DNA of 64,000 nucleotides from Paulownia fortunei (taxonomy: Eukaryota; Streptophyta; Magnoliopsida; Lamiales; Paulowniaceae), in contig CM033121.1 of NCBI GenBank assembly GCA_019321725.1, positions 6,448,001 through 6,512,000 on the forward strand, given 5' to 3'. Numbering within the stretch: the stretch's first letter is position 1; every line of letters starts with the position of its first letter. The notes under the pieces are model-generated. The model worked only from the letters and a program-made list of their open reading frames with translations, was not told the DNA's origin and ran no database searches. The translations under genes and the position numbers were made by a program. Of the stretch, positions 37,364-50,600 are shown in pieces.

Positions 37364-40300
37364 CTCTACTCGAATAATTAGGGTTTTTAGAAGCTTTAGG
37401 TGAACAACTATGTCAATTGTGGTAAACTTAATTACGCCAGTTTTATGGATTTAGATCAACCCTTGTGGTAAACCCCTGCTAGGCTTGACCCATTCATATA
37501 CTCAGAGGGTACCCTAAACGCTCAACCCCAAATATTAGGTCTAATTGGGGCATATCAATATAATTATTCGTTTCTCTCAAAAATAAAAAAATGGTTCCCA
37601 AGTAATGCAGGTAGATAGACTTCAATATAGATTTTTTTTTCTTTTCTTTTTTTACGAAATAATAGAATAATGTTTGTATAGGAGGATATCAAGAACTATT
37701 TAATTATAATAGTGAACTATATATAACAAATTCGGTATTAAAATTATATCTCAAAATTCGGTATCAAAGTTAAACAATATTTGACTAATATCCACATTTA
37801 ATGGAAATTGAATCCAAAACTTGCTTAATACTTAATTCACCACGCAAGTTCTTTGTATTTAGATCACAATTGAAGTGATTTAACCTATTATTTGATTAAT
37901 TAATACTAAAAAATAGGTTTTTACTTTTTTGATTAATAGTCACTAGGACGTGAAATTAAATAACGAAAAAAATGTGAGGCTTAGCCTATTTAATTTTATT
38001 ATTATTATCACACGTTGAAGTGACTCAAAACTTAGACCTAATTTAAATTTAATCTATCTTTTTCTATGAAGTGAAATTATTAACTTAATAAAAAAATATA
38101 ACGAACTTAAATATAGCAATTTTAAGAAGCCAACAACACCTACCTAGTTTGGTTAGGGCACCTAGAATGTGAAGAAAAATCTTGGATGTTTTAATTGCCT
38201 CTCCTTTAGGTAATTCAACCTACTTTTTTTTCTAGTAGTAATCTTTCACGAGACCTGCATTATTAACCATGGTTATGCAGTTGCTTTTAAGGAGTTAAAT
38301 GAGAGGCTATGGAGACTCCACCTATCTGTTTAGAAATTTTGTACTAAAGGTCAAGAAGTAGGGTTATTCGCATCGAAAAATATGCGATGAGTAAGTTAGA
38401 CGTACAATTATCAAATTCGATATTATAAATGTCCCGATTTTTTGAGAATAGACAATAAATTATTTTTCATAAATTTTCATACCCAACAAGTATGCCGGAT
38501 CAAGAAGATGGATTAGGGCCCGTGGCCTCAATGCTAACAAACTTTACACATCAGTTGCACTAGTAACCCACTTAACTGTAAAATATTTTTGTGCTATTTC
38601 AAGTTTTAATTAGTAAGCAAGATTCATCGCTATAACAAATAAATAATTTATTGTAATAAGTGACAGAGAGTGAAAATCGATATAATTTTTTTTTTGCGTA
38701 CTTCAAGTTTTCTTCAACAAGATATTCTCGATTTTAAGTTTACACTATTAAACTCACTTCCATAATGAAATACATTTATAACTGAAATTCTCCTTAAAAA
38801 TTGCGCCTAATTTATGAAAGAATCACCCTCGTCTCACATACATTAAACTCCACAAGCTACACAATCTTGTGTTTCATTATTTATCCAGTATGTTTATTTC
38901 CAACTGTGTTCAAATCTCATATATATATGCTACATATATTTTCCAATCTCCCAAGTATTATTGTCTTATTATCTTATGATATATTCCTTATTAACTGCTT
39001 GTAACCGATATAAAATAGCAAGCCAATCAAATCAAATAATTCTTGTGCACCCAATCAATACCAATAATCCTAATATTGACAAACACACTAGGGGCACCTT
39101 CATCATTCCACCAAATTATGTACCCTTAAAAAGAATGAATCATTCAAAGATTGAAAATTTGAGAAGAAAATGAAGAAACAGAAAGTTCAGAAAAAAAGCT
39201 AAATTGAAAACAATGCGTCCAGCCATGTACAGCAAGGTGGTGAGTAATATGCAACTAAATTCTGTCTGGTGAGAGGTCAGTGACCATTAATATGACAACC
39301 ATGCATTAAACAACTTGCCACAATTCTGCTGCTCTTTTTAATGGAATTAAATAATTTTTTACTGTTTTTTTTTTCACTGAATACTTTACTTTATATAAAA
39401 AAAAAAAAAAAGAGAGAGAGAGAATAATTATCTCTAGTACCATGCCATCAATATTTGTCTACTCATTGCACATATTGCTTCAATATTGTATAGTTTGAGA
39501 CTTTGAGTTGTCAAAATCTTACTTTATTTATGTATCTTGCTTCAGTAAAAATACCAAATTTATTGCCCTTGTTTCTTTTTTGAGATGTTTTACAATAAAA
39601 TTATTTTTTAAAATAATTTTTTTTTTGGGAAAATTATCATCTTAATTAAATTAATGATATGATAACGAAATTATAATAATGAACTTCCACTTTTAGTTCA
39701 CAATTCACTTATAACAAAACACAGTCTTCTGGTCTAGGATCAAGTAGTACCATAAGCTCAACTGATAAGGAAAGTCGAACCAACCTTGCATTGTTGCTCT
39801 AATAACTACCTGCTCTTAATTTTTGTCTTCACCTACCCTCCAAGGAAGCTAGAGCAATAGCCATAAAACTCAGAAGTAGAGTCCAGTCCTTGATGCCCTT
39901 AACAATTTTGTCAGAGGTTTGCTTTAGAGTACTTAAAAGGCCACTAGTATGTTAACCAGAAAGATTTTTTTTTATTTTCTTTCGGTATAAAGAATTTAAT
40001 TCTTAATTTTGATTTTATAAATAAGGGACTCATTTTATTTTTATGATATTTTCAACCTTAGAGCATATATTAACTCATATTTTTTTTTATTGTTTCATAT
40101 AATTTCAATTCATTTGATAATCTTTTTAGTCAATAAAATCATAAAACTATATGATTTATCAGAAAAGGACATGATGATGACTTTTTTCTGTATAACAGAA
40201 TTATTAATTATACGTTGAATTTGTTAATTCTAAAACTTTATCTTTAAAAGTACCAAAATTTATATTTTTTAGTTATCATCTAAAATTCAGTATCAAATCA

Positions 40301-40854
40301 AAACCGCATCATAATTTTGAAATGAAGGAATTACTATCTTTGATATCAAAATCAATACTTATAACTTGTTATGATCTTTGACCCCACCAATTTACTAATA
40401 CACCAATAAGACAGGTAGAAGAAACGAATAGTAAAAATATAATTTTTTTTAATATTATATTTTTTTATAATCGGAACAACTTTTAATAGTATATAACTTC
40501 ACGGGCGCAATGCAAGACGTATATATACACTATCAAATGGACTTAGCACTAAGTTACTCAACCCCATTTGGATCTCATCAAACCACTCGTGGTCCTAGAA
40601 ATCTCCTTAAACAAATTCATTTTCCATAATTTGCTTGTGGAAAAAACTATCATACATATATGTATATGTATATGTATGTGCATATGTATATGTATATGTA
40701 TGTGCAAAGGTCTTATTCTTATAAGTTGTTGTCAATCACAGCTAGTGCAATTAATCCGTGACACAATGGTCTCAGTGGAGGATTAGAGCTGGATGCTTGT
40801 GGCATATTTCCTTTCTACATAAAAAAAAAATTATATCTCAATTACAACAAAACA

Positions 40855-41033
40855 CGCAATACAAACCTATGTGAATCACATAAATTATTATCCTAACGGC
40901 GTATAATATATTCATGTTAGAGTATGATATTTATAATATAATGCGCAATACAAACCTTTGAAAATCACATAAACGATTATTCTAACAATGTATATTGATA
41001 TTCATGTTAGAGTCACGGTATTGATAATATAAT
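40855..41033. repeat. Tandem duplication, unit 89 bp, two copies
   Basis: Both copies begin CGCAATACAAACCT (40855 and 40944), contain AATCACATAAA and ATTCATGTTAGAGT, and end TGATAATATAAT or TTATAATATAAT. They have diverged by roughly 15-20 percent by eye. No function is visible. Confidence 0.8.
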
Positions 41034-41238
41034 CTAAAGAATAAGTCAGAGTTGTATTGACGTCGGGGAAGAGAATATCAATTAATCCATCGAAATCAAT
41101 TGGACTTTGGCCCCAACTGCATAGGAAAAAAACTCATACGACTGTATAGTCCTACATTTCCTCACATTCTGTATCAATCAACAACTAGTTGAAAGTTGCA
41201 ACTCCAACCAACAAAAGATAGGTTTTAAATGGGATTTT

Positions 41239-41263
41239 GGGGTTGGGGTTGGGGTTGGGGTTG
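41239..41263 (+). repeat. GGGGTT repeat, four units, G-quadruplex candidate
   Basis: Four GGGG runs are separated by TT. The pattern meets the usual rule for an intramolecular G-quadruplex. It is not the plant telomere repeat (TTTAGGG). Confidence 0.85.
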
Positions 41264-43198
41264 GACCACACCCTATTCTTTTTTCTGCCTAAGTTTGCAT
41301 AGTTAGGATTTAATTTGGGTTGGGATAGTAAATAGTATGGTGATAAAAGAAAGAATAAGTGCACTCTCTCCCACCATGAGATGCCCTTCTTTTTTTTTCA
41401 ATACTTGCATTTATTATATTTCTCTTATTTTCCTCCTTTCTTTTGGAGATGAGGGGGGCATAAAGCTCCCCTCAGACAACCACATTCTCCACTTGCAAAA
41501 TGCACTTGTCTCCTCTCATACTTAACTTTACCTTTACCCCCTTTCTAATCCATTCTTTATTATTATTATTATTTTCTTTCTTTTTCTTTATGTGCTTTGG
41601 TCAATCTCTTACTACCTGACATTTTTTTACCAAACATAAAGTGGTACAGCAGATAAAAGGAGCAGTAACTTGCCTGGGTTGTCATTGTAATTACTTGCTA
41701 CCTAGGATCCCCCCTGTCACCCTATTTATCACTTCTTTTTCTTTCTTTTTTTTTTTTTCTTTTTTTTTGTTTGGGGTTCGGGGGGCATATATTTATCAAC
41801 TTTCCGTTTACGCAAATTACCTTCCAGGAAGTTCTAATTCTTTTTTTTTTTTAAAAGAAAGAGAAAAACTAAAAGCAATATTAAAATTGTTACTAAATAA
41901 GTGAACAAATTTTTCAATTTTTTATAATATAATTTATAAAAATTTAATAGTGACAAAAATTATATATAAATTATTACTGTTTATATTCAGTGATACATGT
42001 ATAGTGACAATGAAGTGACAAAACAAATAGTGAATTATATTTGTTGTCATAGAGTTTTTCATTATAAATGAATCACTAATTGTCTGACGGCTTTATATAC
42101 ATAATTTATTTTCTATTAATTATAATGATAATAATTTTTACACAATTCTTATCGCCATTAAAATTATGAAAATTATTTTTGTGATAACATAAAAAGTATC
42201 ATCACTCTGTACATTAATTACTGATAGTTTCAATATCATCACTTGGTTTTTTGTCATTAATTGGTCAATATGAGTAATGCAGTTCATCCAACGATAAACC
42301 TAATTCCGAATTATAGAGTTACGACACAATCAACAAGTGCCATAAGGCTCAATTAAAAAATGTATTCTTAGCTTCAACCCTTATATAAATACAATGTAGA
42401 TACTTTTAAATGCAAATAGGATGCTCTATTTGCAAAATGCATGCATTCTTAGCTTTAAACCTTATATGGAACTATGATGCTAGAATACAAGATTGGCACA
42501 ATGTTCCCTGTTAAATACTACAGCAGGCAGCAAACTCTCTTTCATTCCCAGTTTCTGGAACAAATTGAAGATGTTTGGAAGCATAGAATGATTGAAATGT
42601 TAGCTGGTTCATCAATCCACTTTCACATTCAAGATTCAAATGACCTTTCTCCTTTTCAGTCTTTACCCTAAAGTTAAGGCAGATTTCAAGCATCATATAA
42701 TGTGGTTTGGTATTCACTGTTTCAAAATTACACAAATGTCTTCACACCTAAAATAGTTTGTACTGGTACAATTACTACAACCTTGTATCATATGTACAAC
42801 TAACACTTAAGAATCAATGCTTCACTTTCTTATGAAGAAACTCATAGCTGCCCCATGACCCACATATTTCATGTGATATGTTCTCAATGGAGACAATAAA
42901 GCCCAACAACATATCAACAATCTGTTATCATTTGGTCCAAAGGTTTTACATTAAGATCATCCACCATTTCAATGCTACAATAATGCTTCATGTTACATCC
43001 AGCACAATATGTACTGTATGTGTAAATAAAAACCAGAAAAATGGATAGTTGAATAAGATTGAAAAACAAATCAACATTTTTTTATTTGAAAAAATCTAAA
43101 ACTCGATTTGAACGTTGACTTGATTTATAAATATATAAAAAAAATATGTATAAAATAATCTAACAATTCGAATTCGATTTACGTTGAACTCAATAAAA

Positions 43199-43315
43199 AC
43201 AATAATAATCAAAGTAAACTCATTTTTTAAATTCAATAAAATTTAAATTAATTTAAATATCAAAACAATAATAATCAAATTAAACTCATTTTTTAAATTC
43301 AATAAAATTTAAATA
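43199..43315. repeat. Short direct duplication, unit about 66 bp
   Basis: AACAATAATAATCAAA..AAACTCATTTTTTAAATTC and the following AATAAAATTTAAAT occur twice, starting near 43198 and 43264. The copies are nearly identical, which suggests a fairly recent event. No coding role is seen. Confidence 0.75.
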
Positions 43316-43740
43316 GTAATGTATTCAATTCGATTTATTTATATTTTTATTCTTGAAAAATTAAAAATAACATACCAAGGCCATCATCATTATGCAGGTG
43401 CAAAGCAATTAATTGAAAAAGAAATAAAAATTGCAAGACTTGGGGAGGATAAATAAATTTTTCAATTTTTTGCTTTCTTTTTTAATTTAAAGCCGAATAA
43501 ACTACATTATACAGAGAGACAGAGAGAGAGAGTAAAAGTGCTGCTCAAAACTTCCGAGTTTACATTCCCTATACAACAAACTGACCATGACAAAAGATAT
43601 AATTCAATTTTCCCCCACAAAATTTGGCCTAAAATCTTCCCATGTTCCTCATTTTCACCCCCAAAACTCCTCTCTCTCATTCCCAAAGACTCCCGTGCCG
43701 TTACCGTCACATTCACAGTCCACTCTCTCAGGTCTCACCG

Positions 43741-45526
43741 TTAGCTCTCATCCATTGCTTCGTCCTCATTGTCGCCATCGCCGTTGCCGTTAAAGTAATT
43801 GTTACCGTCGTCGCCGTTACCGTCATTTTCTCCATCCTCGTCTGCCCATCTCTCGACGGGTGCACACTCCACCTTATGGCGCAGCTTCCAATCCAGCGCC
43901 TGACAAGCACGTGAGCAATAATTCACTGCTCCGCATACTGAACACCGACGAAACTCATGCTTCCTGGTCTCCGGTCTCCCGCAACTCGAATGAGAACACA
44001 ATCGGAGCCCCGGGCCGGGAACATTCCCAGTCCGACCCGAAAACCACTCGGATAAAAATTGGTTCGCCGGGTGAGGCGCCGGAGACGGTACATTACACCC
44101 GAAATCACTCAACAATGGGCACCCACCGTCGCCCGCGTGGCGGTGGGGGTTCCACGCCAGCCAAGACCTGGGCACCACGGCAGATGGGCAAGCGACTAAG
44201 ACGGTGGCCAACTCACGCGCGTTGGCTTGGATTAAGAATCTGCGTCCCTCGGCGATATTTCGCTTCACCCCGTAGCCGTCTTGCAGGCAGTGGCCAAGCT
44301 CACGAAGCGCGTCGATGTGGCCCAGAAACGCGGCGCGTGCGCACAACGCGACCCCTGCTCTCAAATCCTTGTCGTTCTTCGAGCCGCCGCTGCCGTTGAA
44401 CTGGATAACGGCGAGTGAGTACAGCGCCGGTGCGTGAGAGCCAATCGCGGCCTTCGCCATTAACGATGCTCCGCTTCCTCGGTTTTGCAAACAGTAGAAT
44501 CGAATCTGTGCCCAGCAAGAGTAATAAATCTCAGTGATTGGGTAATTTACTGCTAAATTTTTATCACATTCGAGGGAAAACAAAAATGCTGAAAAATACT
44601 AACCATGCCTAGAGTGAAGCAGGCTTCGACATTTCCCGTATCGGCGCAGAGTTTTAGGAACCGGTGAGCGGATTCCGACCAGTTTGTGGCCTTGACTGCT
44701 AGCATTCTCCGGGAGGCTTTGGATAATACAAGCGGATTGAGGCCTAATCCGTTTAGTCTTTTGCATCTGTTGATAATTGAAATAATGAAGAAACTTTTAG
44801 ATTCAGAGAACCAGAAATTTTAAAATCAAGAATCTGACTCGATTATTTTTTTTTACGAAAATTATTTTTCTTTGCATTAAACAAACCGAGATGATTCAAA
44901 AACATCACCTTTACTCTAATCGAAAATAATACAGGTTTCATTAATGAGCCAGTCATGTCCTCGGTGTTTCCATAAAACATGCTATATATATCACTTCTTA
45001 TCCCTTTCATTTTTTATTACTCGCGATTTTAGCAAGAATAATTGCAAATCATTGAACTGGACGGGTTTTGAATCAATATTTTCGAAATCAAGATGAAAAA
45101 AAAATCGGCTTTTAGTTATTAGCCCGTGATAAATATTAAATACATTTCTTAAAAAAAAAAAGAGCATCTTTTTAAACTGGATTTTGAAGAAATTTTATAT
45201 TCTCAAGCAAAAGAAAAAAAAAAGTAAAATTAAAGATAAAACAAACCATACGTTATCAGAACACTGATGAAATCGGCTGGGCATCGGGCGGTGGAGCTGA
45301 GTTTGCAGAGAATACATAGGACAAGATCGTCCGGCAAAGCATCAAAGAAATCACATCCTCCGGCCAAGCCTCCGTCGATCTCCGGCGAAAATTTCAACTT
45401 TTTCCGGCAGCCCATTAGTTCTCCGGCGGATAGCTCCACTCTCCTTCTCTTCACCAGTCCGTTACTGTTTTTCTCCACACACATATTCATCACTTTAGGA
45501 TAACACAGCCCTCTCCTCGTTCTCAT
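43741..45526 (-). CDS. F-box protein with SEL1-like repeats and MYND zinc finger (At1g67340-like)
   Basis: Three exons on the minus strand (45526-45252, 44766-44604, 44505-43741) give 400 residues; the Arabidopsis relative is slightly shorter. The F-box lies at about 57-95 (FFDALPDDLVLCILCKLSST), which would recruit the protein to an SCF ubiquitin ligase. A SEL1/TPR-like helical part follows at about 125-235 (FYCLQNRGSGASLMAKAAI, ALCARAAFLGHIDALRELG, GYGVKRNIAEGRRFLIQAN). A MYND-type zinc finger lies at about 322-365, with its Cys/His ligands visible in LCSHSSCGRPETRKHEFRRC, SVCGAVNYCSRACQ and HKVEC. The C-terminus is a low-complexity Asp/Asn/Gly-rich acidic tail of about 30 residues. The N-terminus (MRTRRGLCYPKVMNMCVEK) matches the family start. 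The last exon is clearly GC-richer than its surroundings. The substrate is unknown. The family call is firm. Confidence 0.93.
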
Positions 45527-45653
45527 TTTATAATATAATATACCTATACTTACGTTTTTCTAGTGTGTGTTGTGTGTGTGATTTTTCCTTTTTTTTTCTT
45601 CCTTCGTATCTGCAAAGAGATAAAGAGGAAATGAGAAGTGAGAAATGAGGCTT

Positions 45654-45671
45654 TATATATATATATATATA
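45654..45671. repeat. AT microsatellite in the promoter of the F-box/MYND gene
   Basis: A TATATATA run lies about 130 bp upstream of the start codon. It is at a suitable distance to act also as the TATA box on the minus strand, though none of its positions stands out. Confidence 0.6.
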
Positions 45672-45832
45672 AGGAGAGATGGAAGTGAAAAGAAGGCAAC
45701 ATCACCACAACAGCAACAGCGACATGAAAATAAAATAAAATAATTTTTTTTTTGGGAAGGGGCAGTTGGGTTTTTAAATTACCGAGTTACCCCTGTGGTT
45801 TCACCTTTTGTACTCATTTACCCAAAGAACGT

Positions 45833-45850
45833 GGTCAAACGGCGTTGACC
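45833..45850. promoter_or_regulatory. Palindromic W-box pair
   Basis: GGTCAA (45833-45838) and TTGACC (45845-45850) form a perfect inverted pair with a 6-bp spacer, ACGGCG. TTGACC is the W-box core recognised by WRKY factors. The pair lies about 310 bp upstream of the F-box/MYND start codon. Function is inferred. Confidence 0.5.
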
Positions 45851-47254
45851 AGATCCCCACGTCCGTCGTCTGTACCGTCACTTTCCCAACTTTCTGTACT
45901 GCTAATGAAAAGTGATAACACAATTTGATAAAATTTACCGTCAGAAATTTACTGTCAGAATTCATTAGGTTTTGTCTAATTTGAATTTGAAAAAAAAAAA
46001 AGATTAAGCTAAAAAATTTAAATTATTTTAATCTAAGTGAATTTGAAATAAATTTCATTGATTAAAAAATAACTCATAATAGTTATTAGAAATTTTCAAA
46101 TTCATAGTAATAAAATTATCCAAATAAGTATAAATGATTTGAATTTGAAATTTACCTCTTAAATCTTTTAATCTAAATATAACCAAAAATTTGTTGAGAA
46201 ATAGGAGAGATAAAAATACGACACGGGGAGATTCATTTTCGTTAGAAACACAGTATATTTTTATTCTCAAACTTGTTATTGTTACTTTTTTTAATACATT
46301 TATTAATTCTATTTTTAAATATATTAATATTTTTATTTATTTTTATGCAAAAAATATCAAGTTTTTAAATCCATTCATTTTCTTCTTGATGGAAAATAGT
46401 AACTCTGTAGATTGTGGTATATGTATTTTTAGAGCAACACACTCGTTAGATTTTAAATTATAATAAAATATAGGATTAAAAAATCTTCCTACTCAAAGTA
46501 GAAAACAAATTATTTTTAAAACAGTGACAGGATTTGCCAAAACACAAGAATTCGGAGAGCTACTTATCGAATAACACAAAATCAAATTACACCTTAAATT
46601 GTAGAAGTATAAAGAAATTACTAATTTGATTATCGATTGACAAAAGACGCCAATCAAACCTTTTTTAATTTAAGCAAGCAATTAAGATGAGATACAATTA
46701 TTTAAACTCCTTAATACTCTTTGTTGCAATATTATTTCAAAATAAAAAAAATGGAATAAAGATGGACATTCTTTGCAAATCAATTTTAATTTTTTATTGT
46801 TATAACATACACATTACGTGTATATTATTAATTTTAAATATATATTTAAAAAAATATTTTATACACATATTTACAAAAGCAATTTAAATCTTCTATTATA
46901 AATTTATATTTGTAAATTTCAAACTAAACCTTCTTTTAATCATTATTTCAAATTCCAAAGTCTTTTCACCAAAATCTTGGGCTTTATTTGATTTTTTTTT
47001 TATGTTCTCAAAAAATGTATTTTGGGAGATGTATTGGGAAATATGTGTAATAAGATAATGTACTAAAAATATGATATTTCTTCAATTTTTATTTTGATAG
47101 AATGAAATTGAAAATAAAAATGAGAAGAAAAAATAATACCAAACATAACCCTATTTTTATACTTCATTAAACCTGTAGATATTCTCTTAAAAATGCAACC
47201 AATGAAGCCCTTATTACTTAAATTTCTTTATCTCTTATTTTTTCTGGATTTGTT

Positions 47255-47617
47255 TTAGTTTGGCTAAACATATTTAAAAGATCTTATAAGCTCATATATT
47301 TTATAAGATATTTTTTTAATTTAAAAAATATTAAATTTTATTTTAAAAATAAATTATTGAAGTGTTTGGATAAAATAAGATTAATATTTTATTAGTAATA
47401 ATAATTTTATAATTACAATTATCAAGATTAAAAGAGTTTTTTAAAATAAAATTTTATTTTAAAAATAAATTGGGTTGGGTGGAGGTATTTTTTTTTTTAA
47501 TTTATAAATTCTCAAATATTTTTTTTTATTTTATAAACTTTTTAAATAAAAATTATTAAATATTTTTTTAACAATTTATAAACCCTAAAAAGTTTAACAA
47601 CCAAGTACACTCTCAAT
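47255..47617. repeat. Degenerate dispersed repeat, relative of the one at 20240-20862
   Basis: It begins near GTTTGGCTAAACATATT, carries ATCTTATAAGCTC and several TTTTAAAAATAAATT words, and ends CCAAGTACACTCTCAAT. The right end closely matches CCAAATACACTCTTAAT at 20846-20862. No coding remnant is seen. Confidence 0.4.
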
Positions 47618-50600
47618 TAATATTGTTGTTTATAAAAAAAGTAAAAATAACTTCGGTGAAATTCGAACCGGATGCAATAATTTCTCTGGATTTACACACG
47701 GCGCGTGGTGTGGTTACGGAAGGAAGTAACTGCCGTTGAGTGGAGGTGAGATTCACGTGTTAATGGTGAGAGTTGGGGTAGTTTTTCCAGTACAAGGCAG
47801 CAAAATTCTGGGTTCTCCTCAATGACCTATACAGTGAAGGTCAAAGGAGTGATTCAGGGTCAGTTACTCTTGTTTTGTTTTTACTTGCCATTTTATGTAC
47901 AAATATTTGGATTCCTTTTCTGCCCTTTTCACAAAACAACAATGCATGGTAACTAAAAATTTGGTACACCGAAGATAAAGCTAAAACCAGACACGAACTC
48001 AACGAGTCTTTTGTTCATTTTCGAGAAATAATATAAATAAAGCACCCCAAAAAAAATAAAATAAAGGAATTGGGAAAATTGGGGTAAATAAAATCATTTA
48101 ATCCCATTTTCGGATTTAGGTGGTTATTCCTTAGCTCATTGGACTATATCGATACACTGGAATTATAGGTAATAATTCATTTTTCTAGATTTGTTTCTAT
48201 AACGATGTTTGGTGTTTGCTTCCGCAGAAATATATCCGATATCGAAGAGCAAAAATATATTTTATGATTTGGATTTGGGAGAATAAATCCTATACCCTAT
48301 TATACCATAATAAAATAATTTTGATAAAATATTTATAATTAAAAATATCTTCTAAAAAATAAAATTAAAGGAGTTTTCAGTATTTTTTGAAAATGAAAAT
48401 AGATGACAATATTATTTACAAACAATTCATTCAAACACATTTTTATTCTATACGTATTAACGAATATTATCTCCAAAATACATTTTCTCAAAAAAAACTC
48501 ACAAAATATCAGAAATAAGGCCAAACGAGGCCTAAAATTTCTTCATTCAACTTGCATTTATATTTATATTAGTTTCAAGCAAAGTTGAATTTAAGCATCT
48601 AAATTAATCATTCCATGTGTGAAATGGGAAGCAGAACTGCAAGGATTTTTTTTTTTTAAATCTGAATTTGGGTGTTATTTCTCAAATTTGATTTTATGGG
48701 GTCTTTTTTTGGGAAATTAATTTCATTTTTTTTTTTACATATACATGTAAATAAAGTCAAGTACTGAGGTGAAATAAAAAATGCAAGGGGTCCCAATAAA
48801 GTTAAGATGAAAATGAAAGCTCATACATAACGTAGGGATTGAAAAGATAATTACTTTAGAATCCATTTCCCAAAAGACATAACAGTTTAGAGCATCAAGG
48901 GAAAGAAAAAGGAAAAATATTCCAGTTGATTTTTGGCAATTTTGAATGTTTTTTCTATGGTTGTGGTTGTCCAAGAATCTAAACCCAAATCAAAAATCTT
49001 AAACAATATTCCCACCACATTGATAGTGCATTCCCACATATTTTTTTTCTAAAAAAAGGTCAACCCATAAAAAGATGTGTCACAATTATTTATCAGGAAA
49101 AGCATTAATGTCAATATGCTTCCTTTTATCTAGATAAAAATAAATAAATACATAAATAAAGAAGCCACAACTTTATGTTGATTGGTTAGGTGTTAATATT
49201 TTCGAGTATATTCTCTTATATTTATCTAATTTCATATCATGTTACTTCAATGTTGTCATATAATTGTTGTTGTATTTAATTAACTAGTTATTGCTTGATA
49301 CAACTTGATAATTTCACTAGCTACTACTTTGGACTGAAAGATATAAATTTGAAAAAATAATTCGAAGTTAAAAAATTAATTATTCAATCATCATAAAAAG
49401 TATTACTATAAATTTAAAATTTTAACTCTCAAATACTCTAATCCAAACACGAATTAAAAAAAAAATCACCAGTGAAAAAGTTAATTAATTGCTTTGAATA
49501 ATAAGTTGAAAATATTTACTTATGACATAACTATGAGAAGCAATTAACTAACCGTAACGATATGAGTATGACACATTGTCCTTCGATTTTAATTGCTTGA
49601 CTTTGTAGTGCGGCAGTTGCAGGAACAATAATTACAAGGTATGGGAAAATATGAGGAATGGATCATACATCACGTTGTGTGATTTGGGTTCGAATCGAAT
49701 TCATATCTAATCTCATCGCGTTTAAAATTAATCACGAGCAGTTTTACTGGATAATAAATAACTATCAACGCTATCTGCATATTTATAAATTTGATATACA
49801 TAAAATTATTGGTGCTTTAGGTTGTTGAGAGATAATTTAGTTGTGAGTGATAAAAGATGAAAGTAATAATTATGTGAGTATTTATGAATTTTTTTAGAAA
49901 AAGTCAAGATAATTTTTTCAACAAATTTATGTTTTTAGTAAGTTTCTCTTTGAAAAAGTTTTAGAGCATTTTTTTTTAATTTAAGTATATCTTCACATTC
50001 AAATATTTTTTTATAAAAAAACATTTCACATCAACAATAATCAATACGTTTTTATCTGGTATTTACGTTATTTTTCAAAAAATATACACATTCTTAACAT
50101 TTATATATATATATATATATATATATCATATCAACTATAATCATTATATTTTTATTTCACATAAAATATATTCTCAAAACTATTTTTTTTCTCATTGTTA
50201 TCTAAAAAATAGCATATTTTTGGAATGAATAAAGGACAAACAATCAATTATCTCATCCCATTAGCACAAGAAAATTAATAGATATTCCCATGTTTCTTCT
50301 TACTCACCCCCCCCCAAAAAAAAAAAAAAAACACACTCCAATGAAAAATGCATTCACACAATTTTTTACAGTAAATTATGTTTCATTATTTATTTCATTA
50401 CATTAATTATCTGTCACATGTAACAATTCATTCTTTAATCTAAAATTTGAACCCAATTTTTAATCATAAATACAAAAACTCATCCTAATTTAAAACTTAT
50501 CATGAAAAATAAAAATTAATGCTAATAAATACAACCACATTATTTAAGAAAAAAACCATCGTGAGGAAAAAAACTTGGGAAAAAGGTCAAAGCTGTCGCT

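Larger units (their letters stand above)
35000..43740. other. Long intergenic region between the complex I relic and the F-box gene
   Basis: This 8.7-kb AT-rich stretch has no supported gene. GGGCC/GGCCC words cluster at 35580-35690 and 36160-36250. A decayed repeat lies at about 36340-36640 (TGTTTGGAAACTC and TTTAAATAAATTTTTAAAAT words). An AT microsatellite spans 37333-37362, a TATATG-type tract 40655-40705, a duplication 40855-41033, GGGGTT repeats 41239-41263, and a 66-bp duplication about 43199-43315. The 41.3-41.9 kb part is pyrimidine-rich. Confidence 0.6.

Noticed and set aside
43860..44399. 179-codon open frame on the plus strand and other long frames at 43.6-44.5 kb
   Set aside because: They are shadows of the GC-richer last exon of the F-box/MYND gene on the minus strand, which has a clear family match.
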